A stretch of DNA of 64,000 bases from Avena insularis (taxonomy: Eukaryota > Streptophyta > Magnoliopsida > Poales > Poaceae), in NCBI GenBank assembly GCA_023614405.1, contig CM042687.1:236866292-236930291 (forward strand), read 5' to 3'. Positions 25,401 through 36,124 of the stretch are shown one piece after another (position 1 is the stretch's first letter; the number at the start of each line of letters is the position of its first letter). Below the pieces are notes generated by a model. That model was given only the letters and a program-made list of their open reading frames with translations. It was not told the DNA's origin and ran no database searches. The position numbers and the translations under genes are program-made.

Positions 25401-25513
25401 GTTATTTATGATACACGGATATTTTGCTATGTTATTCATCTTTTTTTATTGTGGGCCAATGAACCGATCCAGGGATTGCCATGTCACATAGAAGCCACGG
25501 TCTTTTTAGAACC
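22423..25513 (+). repeat. 3' LTR of Tekay-like element (end truncated)
   Basis: It starts TGTCACATCCC and matches the 5' LTR to TTTTTAGAACC. The final GTGGTGTTACA is missing and the sequence changes to copia LTR-B at 25511-25514. Confidence 0.92.
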
Positions 25514-27241
25514 AGTCTTGTAGTGTTAGTTGGTGAGACCGGTTTATAGGATAGATAACCGTACTATCAAGAGGGGCTCCCAAGTGAGTAACTCGATCAT
25601 ATCGTTCAGAGAGAGCTCAAACCTTTGCATACTTAGCATCATCCTTTCTTGGTTTTTATTTGGATCTTATCCATGTGAGGTTCTAGAGCTTGTGGTAATA
25701 TTCATAACAAGCTCTAGTTCATCAAAAACGGATTTCCCTTTTATATCTTATTGTGTTTTTGATCTTTGAGGTTTTACGGTTTCTCACCAAGAGAGGTATC
25801 TCACATTATAATACATGAAATGTTCTCTCTTGGTGGTATCCAATATTTCCACTTTTTGTTGGGTAGCCCTTGTTGTACTCTTTCCAACAAAATTGGTTTC
25901 GGGTCAATCGGAGTTTCCAAACTCTAGATATCGCAATTTGAAGTTTGCCTCTTATTTTGTCCAGACCGGAGTCTCCGGTGTGGTCCGGAGTTTTCGGATG
26001 TGTCTCCGGTGGTGACTTCAGAATCAGGGTTGGGACATACTGTATGGGGGTCCGGAGCCAGGTCCGGAGGCTACCCCGGAGTATCTGGTGTTTCCTCTGT
26101 CCGGAGTCTCCGGTGTTGGATGACCGGAGTCTCCGGTCTTGTTGGGTCTTGGATGGCCCAGGTCATTCAGATGGGCGGTCCGGAGGGTGGTCCGGTGGTT
26201 GGGCCGGAATCTCCGGTGTAGACCGGAGTCTCCGGTGTGACTTTTCCCCAACGGGCAGAAAACGGTCAGAAATCTGTGGGCCTATAAAAAGGGGCCCTTC
26301 TTCTCCAATGTCTTTGCTCGAGTTTTACAGGCTTTCTCCTCCATTCTTGACCCTCTTGAGCTTGCTCCCCCTTTAATCCCTCCCTTGATTCTTGCATATA
26401 CATTAGGTATTTGAAAGAGGAGATCTAGATCTACAATCCCACCAATCCATCTCTCCTCTATGTGAGGGGAACATCTTGGGATCTAGATCTTGGAGTCTTT
26501 TGTGGATTTCCTCCATTGTTCTTCCTCTCTTATTCCCCCACAAGTTTTTGTAGCTTTGGTGGAATTTGGAGAGAAGGATTTGAGCACTTCTTGTGTTCTT
26601 GCCATTTAATTTGGTGCATCGGTTTGAGTTCTCCCCGGTGGATTTGGTGAGTGAAAGTTGAGAAGCTTTTTACTCTTGGGTTCTTGGAACCCTAGACGGT
26701 TTGTTGGTGTTGCAGGTTGTGGCCTTGGTGGCATTGTGGCCTTGGTGGCGTTTGTTGGGAGCCTCCAATTAAGTTGTGGAGAAGTGCCCCCACCTTGTGA
26801 GAGGTTCCGGTTGCCACCGACAAGTGCACCGATAGTGGAAGCGTGGATCGATCCCATTGGGGTGAGATTCACGGAGAATAAGGGAGGCCTTTTGTGGCAT
26901 TGGTGGTTTGATACCACCCCCTCTCCAAACGAGACGTACTCCATGTTGGGAGGAACTCGGTAAAATATCGTTGTCCCCACGTGCCTATACCCGAGCTCTT
27001 TACTTATGCACTTTACATTGTGATAGCCTTCGTGCGTGAAGTAATATATATATCTTGCTATCACTTTGTTGCTTGTATTGCTTAGCATAAGTTGTTGGTG
27101 CACATAGGTGAACCTTAGTTGTTCTAGGTTGTGCTTAACAAATTAAACACTAGTTTTATTCCGCCTTTATTGAGCCACTCTAGGTAAATTTTTAATCGCC
27201 TATTCACCCCCCCCCCTCTAGGCGACATCCGTATCCTTTCA
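25514..27241 (+). repeat. LTR-B of copia-type element (5' part missing)
   Basis: It corresponds to LTR-A from about 8252 to the end, so roughly 574 bp of its start are gone. It has the palindrome array (25965-26236), a TATA box (26283) and an intact 3' end ATCCTTTCA. It retains the 35-bp segment missing from LTR-A. Confidence 0.9.
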
Positions 27242-27243
27242 AT

Positions 27244-27256
27244 TGGTATCAGAGCC
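27244..27256 (+). other. Primer-binding site, copia copy B
   Basis: TGGTATCAGAGCC lies two bases after LTR-B, as in copy A. Confidence 0.9.
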
Positions 27257-27295
27257 CAGTCTCTCATTTTAAGATTCACCGCCTTGAGAGTAAAG

Positions 27296-29704
27296 ATGTC
27301 GTCTAGAGGATTAGTGCACAATGACATGTTCATATTCGATGGCACAAATTATGATATATGGAAAACTCGTATGCTTATTCATTTTCGGGTCATGGACCCA
27401 AATTTGGAGCGTATTGTAGATATAGGTTTTTCTCCTTCTATGGATTTCAAAAATCTATCGTGTGAGGATGAGAAAAACTTATATCTTGATGCTCAAGCTT
27501 CTAATGTGCTTGTTAATGCTTTGAGCTATGTAGTTACATCTTCAATCATTCCTTTTTGGAGCTCTCATGAGTTATGGACAAAACTTCAAGATAAATATGT
27601 TGTGTCCAACATTATTGAGGATGATTGTGTTGCTTCCACTTCCGGTCGAGATGAGTTCTCATCCTCTACCACTTCACCAACATGTGACTTTTCACAAGGT
27701 AATGATATGTTGAGTGGTGATAGAAATTGCAATTTGGATAGTGTGCTTACTATTTGTAATCCCTCATCCCTATCTAGTTGCAATGATCTATCTTTGGACT
27801 TTAACACTTCTAGAACTACTAATTTCTTACATGCTTGTGTTAATCGTCCTTGCATATCATGTAGAAATGACTTGAATAAATCTCATGATGATATGCTTGT
27901 GTTGTCTTGTTGCCATGATAAAAATGCTTCTATTTCCTCTAGTGCTTGTGTTACTAACCATGTAGAGGAAAATGAAGATTCTATGGACCAAGACAAGGTC
28001 TTGAGAGCTACAAGTGCAATCTCATCATCACCTTCCTCCGGTTCTCACATATGCCTTATGGCTAAGGGAACAAAGGTAACCTCTTTGAATCCCATTGTAT
28101 CTCATGATGATGATGATGAGGTTGAGAATGATAATGATGATTATAGAGGTAAGTATGATATTACCTCTATTAAGAAAATGGTAGAGGTTATCTATAGCGC
28201 TCTCTTCAAAAATAAAATTGCTTCCTCCAACTTTCTTGAAATCTTGAATTGTGCCATAGAAGGCAATGATCTTATTGAGGAGCAAGAAAACTTAATTGAT
28301 GAAAAGTTTGCACTTGAGCGTGAGTATTCTAATGAAGTTGCACAACTAAAGGACTCCCTTGAAGAAGAACAAACCACCAAAGAATCTCTTGAGGAGACTT
28401 TTACTCTAGAATTATCTAGAGTAAAGGAATACCATGATAGAGAACTTGTGGTGGCTAACTCCTTCAAGATTAAAAATGATGAACTTGAAGTTGCTTATGC
28501 TAAACTTGTTGAGGATTTTAAGAAGCTCAAAAATGGCTCTCGGGTCTTTAAGAGGGAGCTCATCAAACTCACTGAGTCACATGAGCAACTTAAAGCTTCA
28601 TATTTAAAAGAGCTTGACAAGTTGCCCTCACCTCTTGCTAATAATAATGATGCTTGTGCTACTAACTCTATTTCTTGTGAACCATCTATTTTGAAGGAGA
28701 ATGTTGAGCTAAAGGCTCAACTTGCTTTGCTAACTAGCAACTATGGGAAATTAGAAGAAAGTCATGTTAAGTTCTCGAGCTCGCATGAGGATCTTCTCGT
28801 ATCCCATGGTAGGATAAAGTTAGCTCATGAGGCCATCGTGTCAAAGGTAACATCTAGTGGGCCTCATGTGGACATTAGCACTACATCTACTCCAAATGTT
28901 ATATTGCCATGTGCTAGTCCTTGTAGTTCATCCTCTCACAACCATGATATATCTCGTGATGAATTTCATTCCGTGCCTTGTTGCTCTAACAATGTATCTT
29001 CTACTTCCTCTAGTGTTTTTGTTGAAACTAACCATGTAGAGGAAATCAAAAGGCTCAAGGCTCAAGTCACTTCTTTGAAGAATGACTTGAAAAAGGGTCA
29101 TCAAGGGAAGGTCACACTCAACAAAATCTTGAGTGTGCAAAAATCCCCCAATGACAAGAGTGGGCTTGGATTCAACTCCAATATCAAGAACAAGTCCACT
29201 ATCAAGTTGAACCACAAGGACAACAAGAAGAATGGCCAAGATCAAGTCAATAATCCGGCCAACATTGTTTGCTTCAAGTGCAAGGAAGAAGGGCACCATG
29301 TTAGATCTTGCCCATTGAAGAAAAAGCCTCTTAGTGTGAAGCAACAAGCGAAGCGGCCTCAAGATCCACCTCAAGTCATTAATGGTCCTCCTCCTAAGAG
29401 GACTACTCGAGTTCTTCCTCGAGTTGTGGCTTCACCTAAGAAGAAAGATGGCAAGAGTAGAACTTGCTACATATGCCGTGAGAAGGGGCATATTTCTTCC
29501 TCATGCACTATCGGTATCTCCTCATCCAACCCTATCATTATTGATGATGCTTATTCTCTTTGTAAGGATGAGGTTGGAAATGTGTTTGCCAAATTTGTTG
29601 GTGCCCAATGTGGTGTCAAGAAAAGATCCATTTGGGTTGCCAAGCCTATTGTGACTAACTTCTTAGGACCCAAATTGGTTGGGGACCAACAAGCCAAAAC
29701 TTGA
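27296..29704 (+). CDS. Copia-type gag, copy B (intact)
   Basis: An uninterrupted 802-residue protein. The ATG at 27296 (MSSRGLVHNDMFIFDG) is the first ATG after the PBS; an upstream TTG is not needed. The N-terminal 100 residues resemble the UBN2/copia gag fold (GTNYDIWKTRMLIHF, SSHELWTKLQDKY). A Ser/Cys-rich low-complexity part follows, then a long coiled coil at about residues 300-460 (EEEQTTKESLEETFTLELSR). Two CCHC zinc knuckles lie near the end: CFKCKEEGHHVRSC and CYICREKGHISSSC. The protein would package RNA into virus-like particles. No protease or polymerase follows in 3.8 kb, so this is a gag-only element. Confidence 0.88.
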   Translation: MSSRGLVHNDMFIFDGTNYDIWKTRMLIHFRVMDPNLERIVDIGFSPSMDFKNLSCEDEKNLYLDAQASNVLVNALSYVVTSSIIPFWSSHELWTKLQDKYVVSNIIEDDCVASTSGRDEFSSSTTSPTCDFSQGNDMLSGDRNCNLDSVLTICNPSSLSSCNDLSLDFNTSRTTNFLHACVNRPCISCRNDLNKSHDDMLVLSCCHDKNASISSSACVTNHVEENEDSMDQDKVLRATSAISSSPSSGSHICLMAKGTKVTSLNPIVSHDDDDEVENDNDDYRGKYDITSIKKMVEVIYSALFKNKIASSNFLEILNCAIEGNDLIEEQENLIDEKFALEREYSNEVAQLKDSLEEEQTTKESLEETFTLELSRVKEYHDRELVVANSFKIKNDELEVAYAKLVEDFKKLKNGSRVFKRELIKLTESHEQLKASYLKELDKLPSPLANNNDACATNSISCEPSILKENVELKAQLALLTSNYGKLEESHVKFSSSHEDLLVSHGRIKLAHEAIVSKVTSSGPHVDISTTSTPNVILPCASPCSSSSHNHDISRDEFHSVPCCSNNVSSTSSSVFVETNHVEEIKRLKAQVTSLKNDLKKGHQGKVTLNKILSVQKSPNDKSGLGFNSNIKNKSTIKLNHKDNKKNGQDQVNNPANIVCFKCKEEGHHVRSCPLKKKPLSVKQQAKRPQDPPQVINGPPPKRTTRVLPRVVASPKKKDGKSRTCYICREKGHISSSCTIGISSSNPIIIDDAYSLCKDEVGNVFAKFVGAQCGVKKRSIWVAKPIVTNFLGPKLVGDQQAKT

Positions 29705-32700
29705 TCAATAGGTGTGTTTTGGAGGGCATTGGAGTCTTGGCTATATTATGAAGAATTGAGGGATCTTCATCAATTATTATTGTCAAGCCAAGCCATTTGG
29801 ATTATCTTGATTATATTATATTTCCAATATTCCTCCTTGCGGTAACATACGCTAAACTCTTTACTTGAAAGTTACTCGCCCCCTTGTGCATGCGTTGGTT
29901 TTGTATCTTCCATGCTTTTGTACGTGTTGTGCTATCCACTTAATTATCTTGAGGTATCAAGCATATTTGTGTATGATTAGGTGGCACATCATGTATGTGT
30001 GTTTCTTATGTTTGAGTCTTGCTTGGTTATATTTGGTATCTTATTTGGCTCTTGTGAGAAATTAATGGATTATCCCATTTTGGGGGAGTGTTATGCTTGG
30101 GCATTCCACAATCCTAAAATTGTGTGTACATGAGGAATATCACCTAGTATTTATATTGGATTATTGTCTAGTCTCTATGTGGTATAATTCTTATGAGAAA
30201 TTTGAGTTTTATAATGTCCATTAATTATCTCTATTTGTATTATTTTGTCTCGCGTTGGTTTTATGGTAGTATCACATTATGGGGGAGTCATATGCTTAGT
30301 GCATATTACAATCCTTGAAAATGTGAATATTCGAGGTTGTGTCACTTAGAATTGATATTGATAATTATCTAGCTCCTATGTGACACATGTGCTCATACAA
30401 GTTCCAATTTGCTTAATTGCCTTTATTGCTCATATTTTGGATCTTGTATATGAGAGTGGTTCTTGGTATGTGTTTCCTCATATTTAGATATCTATATCCT
30501 CATGGAAACCATTTTCTTCAAGTTACTCTAATCACTATGATTGTGTGACTATTGGAAGCTACCAAGAATCTTGTTCGAAGTATCATGCTTAATTATTATA
30601 TTTTTCATATGCTTATTGTTGTGACTATGATCTTGGATATCCATGCAAGCTACCTTGGGAAAATTATTCCCAATATTTCTTGTCCTTGGACAATGAGTAC
30701 CCAATTTATGGTAGAATTTATTGATCATATTCACTTTGGCCCTTGCTTAATCTTGTCCTATCTATGGCCAAGTAAATGTATTGTTCGCTCCCATGTATTC
30801 CTTGCTACATTTGTATCCTTTTATTTTTATTGGTATCCTCTTGTGTTTTATTTAATATAGGTAGTAGTGATGATCTCATTTGTGTACATTTTGCATTCAA
30901 AAGAAAATTATATATAATGTAATACTTATGGGTGAGCTCTCCTATATTATCTAGAACAATCCTTTTATGCTTCCTGTTTTGTTCCATATCATGTTTTATA
31001 TGCTTGGAAGCTCAATCTTTTTGTTTTGGTATTTTGTGCCATCATGAAAAGTTTGGGGAGTTTGGTTTCTTGTTGGAACCTTGATCTTTTTGGGAGTTGG
31101 TTTTGTCTCATTCCTTGTTTCATGTTTTGTCTATTTTTAGAATGAGATAAATCCTTGAGCATTTGTGTTCTTATATATATTTTGCTCTTTGGATTTTGCC
31201 TAGTTTATTTGTTGAACTTGTGAATCTTTCATGTGTTGAATTGGTTCTTTGATACAATTTGGACACCATTTGTCATGTCTCACTCTTGTGCATGACATCT
31301 CGGTTTACTTGGTGCTTTTGTTCAAATTGTATCTCCTTTTTGTTTCTTGAAAGCCTCGTGCATGCATATTTACTACATGTTTATATTATGGCATGTTTGC
31401 TTTCTTTGATCCAATATATAGGGAAAACTCCACCAAATCCCATCGTCTAAGTTGTGCATGAAATTCAATTTCATATCAATATGCACATATTTATGTGGAG
31501 TCTCTCCTATGTATTGTAGTTGCACTAACTACATTGGATCCAATAAGTTTGGGGACCATTTTGTACTTAATTGTGTTTTAGGTACATTGGAGATATATTG
31601 GATGCTTGTCTCTCGATTTTGAAGAAGTAGTGCTTACAAGAAAATTTGAGGCAAGCTGTATGATGATCAACGAATTCCAATCTTCTACATCCTACCAATT
31701 ATATCTCGGTAACAAGTATCTCTTGCTCATGCATATTTATCTTACTTCCAACCTTTTGTAGGTTGCATATTGGCATGAATTCTTGCTATTGTATTTATTG
31801 TTGTATTTCTAGCCTTGGTATTAAAATAACTCTCTATTGTAAATGTGTATAAGTTGTTATGAGTGCATATAATTGGGACTATACAAAATCATGCATATGA
31901 TCCACCAATCCCAAATATGTCAATCTAGCATTTTTATTGCCTATCTTTTCCTAAACTTCTCTCATGTGCAATAGTGAAATTTTGCTAGTTGATTTCTCCT
32001 TGTGATACTTGTTGCCTTTCTCCATATATTCCAACTTTCTCCTTTTCCCTTGGTGATAGTTGTAATGTATGGGGTGTGTTGGTTGTTGAAGCTCATCGAT
32101 GTACAATAAGATATTTGAGCCTTTTGGCCATGCTTTCAAGAAAAATCTTATTGGTATTGTCATGACTTCATTTTGGATATCGTTCTCTATTGATTTTAAG
32201 TATCTACTTTGTGTGTACATGTTTCTTTGTGGATCAATATCTTTGGAAGATTGTCTACTTAGAAACTTATACACATGAAAGAGGTTACTCAATTTTTTTT
32301 CTTCATATCTTCCTTGTTTCGTGTGTGTTGTATGGTCATACTAAGCAATATCATTCATTGAAGACTATGTGGATACGCAATGATCATCCTTGTACTAGTC
32401 TTATAATATTCTTTTTCATGCATCTCACACATCCTTGTGGTTGTGCCCGCTAATATGTTGTCTCTTACTTATTGCTCAACCATTTGTTTCTTGCAAATTT
32501 TATGCCTTGGTATTTTCTCATTGGCACAAAGCTGTTTTATAAGTAAAATAGAGGAAGTGAGGATTCCATGTTGTGCACATTGTATTCACATACAAAAAAC
32601 CTAATGTTGCACATACCTTGGGGAGCTTCCTAATTTTATTTATAGCATCACTTTGTGCTTATCATATTTGTTCTTCCATGCTTGTATTGTTAAAATGGAG

Positions 32701-33499
32701 TTGGATGAGTGAGGATTCCATGATTATGCACTTTGTTCCCAAATGCAATTATCAAAATTGGTGCGTTATCTTTGGGGAGCTCATCTAATTCATTTAATAA
32801 TGCTCATTTGTCTTCTTTCTCATTCGTTGTTCCTTAAATGTTTATGGGGGAGCAAGGATTCCATATTTGTGCATTATGTATTCTAATGCATTTATTTTTA
32901 AATTGTGCACAAATCTTTGGGAGCTTCTCCATTTATTATTTAAAAACATTCTTTTGCTCTTTTGTTGCTTTCAATTGGTTTGCCAGATCTTGTGATTTCT
33001 TACATCACTTGTTGATTCTTTTTTTTTTATTTATTTATTTTGGCAATCTTTGGGTCCTCGATATAGTTTTACTTCCTCCCAAGTATTCATCATTGGATAT
33101 GTGCGAATGCACACCTTTGGAGGATTTATCACTATATTGGTCTTCTAGAACTTGTCACCCCTTTCGGCAATCGATGCCAATGGGGAGAAGTTTTATAGGG
33201 TTTAAGGGAATTGGTTTATGCATTGAGTTTGTTCTTGTGCATTTGCCTCTCATGCTCTTGCATATTTGTTGTTTCTTAGCATGTGGTATATATAGAGGAA
33301 ACTCCACCAATGATAATGATTGGAAATATATGCAATGAAATTCAAGTTCATCACACATGCATACATTGTGGGGGAGTTTGCTCTATATATGGTGGTGGTA
33401 CCAATATCACATACTTATGTAGTATTTGATATTGGTGCTACCATTTTATGTATTAAATTCCTTATATAAACCCTCTCAAATGGATTGTCATCAATTACC
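29705..33499 (+). other. Non-coding interior of copia copy B with degenerate repeats
   Basis: AT-rich, with no pol domain in any frame. Two blocks of about 205 bp (near 30070 and 30275) each contain a G-run (TTTTGGGGGAG, TATGGGGGAG) followed by 'TATGCTT' and 'CACAATCCT/TTACAATCCT' landmarks. Three blocks of about 145 bp at 32558-32955 each start GAGGATTCCAT or AAGGATTCCAT and carry TTGGGGAGC, TTGGGGAGC and TTGGGAGC. These G-runs resemble the true PPT at 33500. Confidence 0.65.
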
Positions 33500-33513
33500 A
33501 AAATGGGGGAGAT
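33500..33513 (+). other. Polypurine tract of copia-type element
   Basis: AAAATGGGGGAGAT is immediately followed by the LTR start TGAAAG. Confidence 0.85.
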
Positions 33514-35814
33514 TGAAAGAACATGTGGGCCCCCATGTGTGGTTTTGGTAATTAATGACAATCTCTATGGACTAATGCTTGTATCAAGTTGTACTTGTAG
33601 GAATTGTCCATAGGCAATGCTTGAACCATATGTTGGCTTCAAGGTTTGGAGAAGAAGAAAGTGAAGAGGATCAAGTGGTGACCAAGGTGTTCAAAGAGTG
33701 ATCCACAGATTGGTCATGTGAGAGTTAAACCTATGGCAAGTATGTCTTGAAGAATAAGATGGAGTAATATCTCTGGTGCACCTTCAAGGCATCCACATAA
33801 TGAAGAAAAGAAGAAATGATGTGCAAGCTAAATATGTGCAATATCTAGAAGATCTCATGCTTAAAGCTTGCCATCCTCGGTGATCATGGATCGATGAAGA
33901 CAAGGTCAAAGTAAAGGTTTCCCCATGTTGTATGGGGGAGTAACTTGCAAGCCTTCATCAATCAAGTGCGTACAAGAGCAATCAAGAAAGGTGTTCCATC
34001 TTGAGAAGGACAAGACCGTCTACATCATAATCAAGTGGAAGGCAAAGGTATGATCTTGATAGGGTTTCCTTCTTACCGGTCTTGTAGTGTTAGTTGGTGA
34101 GACCGGTTTATAGGATAGATAACCGTACTATCAAGAGGGGCTCCCAAGTGAGTAACTCGATCATATCGTTCAGAGAGAGCTCAAACCTTTGCATACTTAG
34201 CATAATCCTTTCTTGGTTGTTATTTGGATCTTATCCATGTGAGGTTCTAGAGCTTGTGGTAATATTCATAACAAGCTCTAGTTCATCAAAAACGGATTTC
34301 CCTTTTATATCTTATTGTGTTTTTGATCTTTGAGGTTTTACGGTTTCTCACCAAGAGAGGTATCTCACATTATAATACATGAAATGTTCTCTCTTGGTGG
34401 TATCCAATATTTCCACTTTTTGTTGGGTAGCCCTTGTTGTACTCTTTCCAACAAAATTGGTTTCGGGTCAATCGGAGTTTCCAAACTCTAGATATCGCCA
34501 TTTGAAGTCTGCCTAGACCGGAGTCTCCGGTGTGGTCCGGAGTTTCCGGATGTGTCTCCGGTGGTGACTTCAGAATCAGGGCTGGGACATACTATATGGG
34601 GGTCCGGAGCCAGGTCCGGAGGCTACCCCGGAGTCTCCGGTGTTTCCTCTGTCCGGAGTCTCTGGTGTTGGATGACCGGAGTCTCCGGTCTTGTTGGGTC
34701 TTGGATGGCCCAGGTCATTCAGATGGGCGGTCCGGAGGCTGGTCCGGTGGTTGGGCCGGAATCTCCGGTGTAGACCGGAGTCTCCGGTCTGACTTTTCCC
34801 CAACGGGCAAAAAACGGTCAGAAATCTGTGGGCCTATAAAAAGGGGCCCTTCTTCCCCAATGTCTTTGCTCGAGTTTTACAGGATTTCTCCTCCATTCTT
34901 GACCCTCTTGAGCTTTCTCCCCCTTCAATCCCTCCCTTTATTCTTGCATATACATTAGGGATTTGAAAGAGGAGATCTAGATCTACAATCCCACCAATCC
35001 ATCTCTCCTCTATGTGAGGGGAACATCTTGGGATCTAGATCTTGGAGTATTTTGTGGATTTCCTCCATTGTTCTTCCTCTCTTATTCCCCCACAAGATTT
35101 TGTAGCTTTGGTGGAATTTGGGAGAGAAGGATTTGAGAACTTCTTGTGTTCTTGCCATTGCATTTGGTGCATCGGTTTGAGTTCTCGCCGGAGGATTTGG
35201 TGAGTGAAAGTTGAGAAGCTTTTTACTCTTGGGTTCTTGGAACCCTAGACGGTTTGTTGGTGTTGCAGGTTGTGGCCTTGGTGGCATTGTGGCCTTGGTG
35301 TGTTTGTTGGGAGCCTCCAATTAAGTTGTGGAGAAGTGCGCCAACCTTGTGAGAGGTTCCGGTTGCCACCGACAAGTGCACCGATAGTGGAAGCGTGGAT
35401 CGATCCCATTGGGGTGAGATTCACCGGAGAATAAGGGAGGCCTTTTGTGGCGTTGGTGGTTTGATACCGCCCCCTCTCCAAACGAGACGTACTCCATGTT
35501 GGGAGGAACTCGGTAAAATATCTTTGTCCCCGCGTGCCTCGGTTATCTCTATACCCGAGCTCTTTACTTATGCACTTTACATTGTGATAGCCTTCGTGCT
35601 TGAAGTAATATATATATATATATATATATCTTGCTATCACTTTGTTGCTTGTATTGCTTAGCATAAGTTGTTGGTGCACATAGGTGAACCTTAGTTGTTC
35701 TAGGTTGTGCTTAACAAAGTAAACACTAGTTTTATTCCGCCTTTGTTGAGCCACTCTAGGAAAAGTTTTAATCGCCTATTCACCCCCCCTCTAGGCAACA
35801 TCTGTATCCTTTCA
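33514..35814 (+). repeat. LTR-C of copia-type element
   Basis: 2301 bp, complete, starting TGAAAGAACAT and ending TATCCTTTCA. The duplication GTTAC follows. It contains the palindrome array at 34517-34788, a TATA box at 34835 and a longer TA microsatellite (about 35609-35628) than LTR-A or LTR-B. Confidence 0.93.
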
Positions 35815-35819
35815 GTTAC

Positions 35820-36035
35820 TATTGCTCTTTTTCTACTGTTGTTGTTGCTTTGCTGTTGCTACTACAAATTGTTGCTACTGATAAACTTCTGTGAGCAAGA
35901 ATTATTTCCAGGTGCAGCTGACAACTCAGTTGTTAAGGCTTGGAAGTATTCTTTGGCTCCCCTTGTTTCGGATCAATAAATTGGGTAATACTACCCGCGA
36001 AGACTGTTGTGATCCCCTATACTTGTGGGTCATCA
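35820..36035 (+). repeat. 5' LTR of Athila-like element, second part
   Basis: This continues the LTR broken at 7677. The right GTTAC (35815-35819) is the duplication made by the copia insertion. It ends GGGTCATCA, as does the 3' LTR. Confidence 0.9.
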
Positions 36036-36046
36036 AGACTATTTTC

Positions 36047-36064
36047 TAGCACCGTTGCCGGGGA
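36047..36064 (+). other. Primer-binding site of Athila-like element
   Basis: TAGCACCGTTGCCGGGGA matches the complement of the tRNA-Asp 3' end (TGGCGCCGTTGCCGGGGA) except for two transition-type differences at positions 2 and 5. Confidence 0.75.
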
Positions 36065-36124
36065 GCATAGCATTATTTGTAAGTTCACTTGGATCTAGTA
36101 TTGTTCACTGCTACTCCTTTCATC

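Larger units (their letters stand above)
13070..25513 (+). mobile_element. Tekay-like Ty3/gypsy chromovirus
   Basis: Long LTRs (about 3.1 kb), an initiator tRNA-Met PBS, an extra ORF, gag, protease, reverse transcriptase, RNase H, integrase and a C-terminal chromodomain-like region identify a chromovirus of the Tekay (Del) type. It was inserted into internal region A of the copia element. The 3' LTR lacks its last 11 bases and joins directly to the middle of copia LTR-B. The right target duplication is therefore lost and a deletion followed the insertion. Confidence 0.92.
7678..35814 (+). mobile_element. Copia-type element with three LTRs
   Basis: The order is LTR-A (7678-9941), internal A (broken), Tekay-like insertion, partial LTR-B (25514-27241), internal B (27242-33513), LTR-C (33514-35814). 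LTRs start TGAAAGAACAT and end ATCCTTTCA. The duplication GTTAC flanks LTR-A on the left (7673-7677) and LTR-C on the right (35815-35819). The whole array therefore occupies one insertion site. The simplest source is unequal recombination between LTRs of two copies of one insertion. It encodes a gag but no pol in either interior, so the family appears non-autonomous. The copia assignment rests on the gag motifs, the two zinc knuckles and the PPT context. Confidence 0.85.

Noticed and set aside
30549..32788. Many small hydrophobic ORFs in the copia interior
   Set aside because: AT-rich, T-biased sequence on the plus strand gives Leu/Phe-rich frames. None is shared intact between copies A and B beyond repeat similarity.
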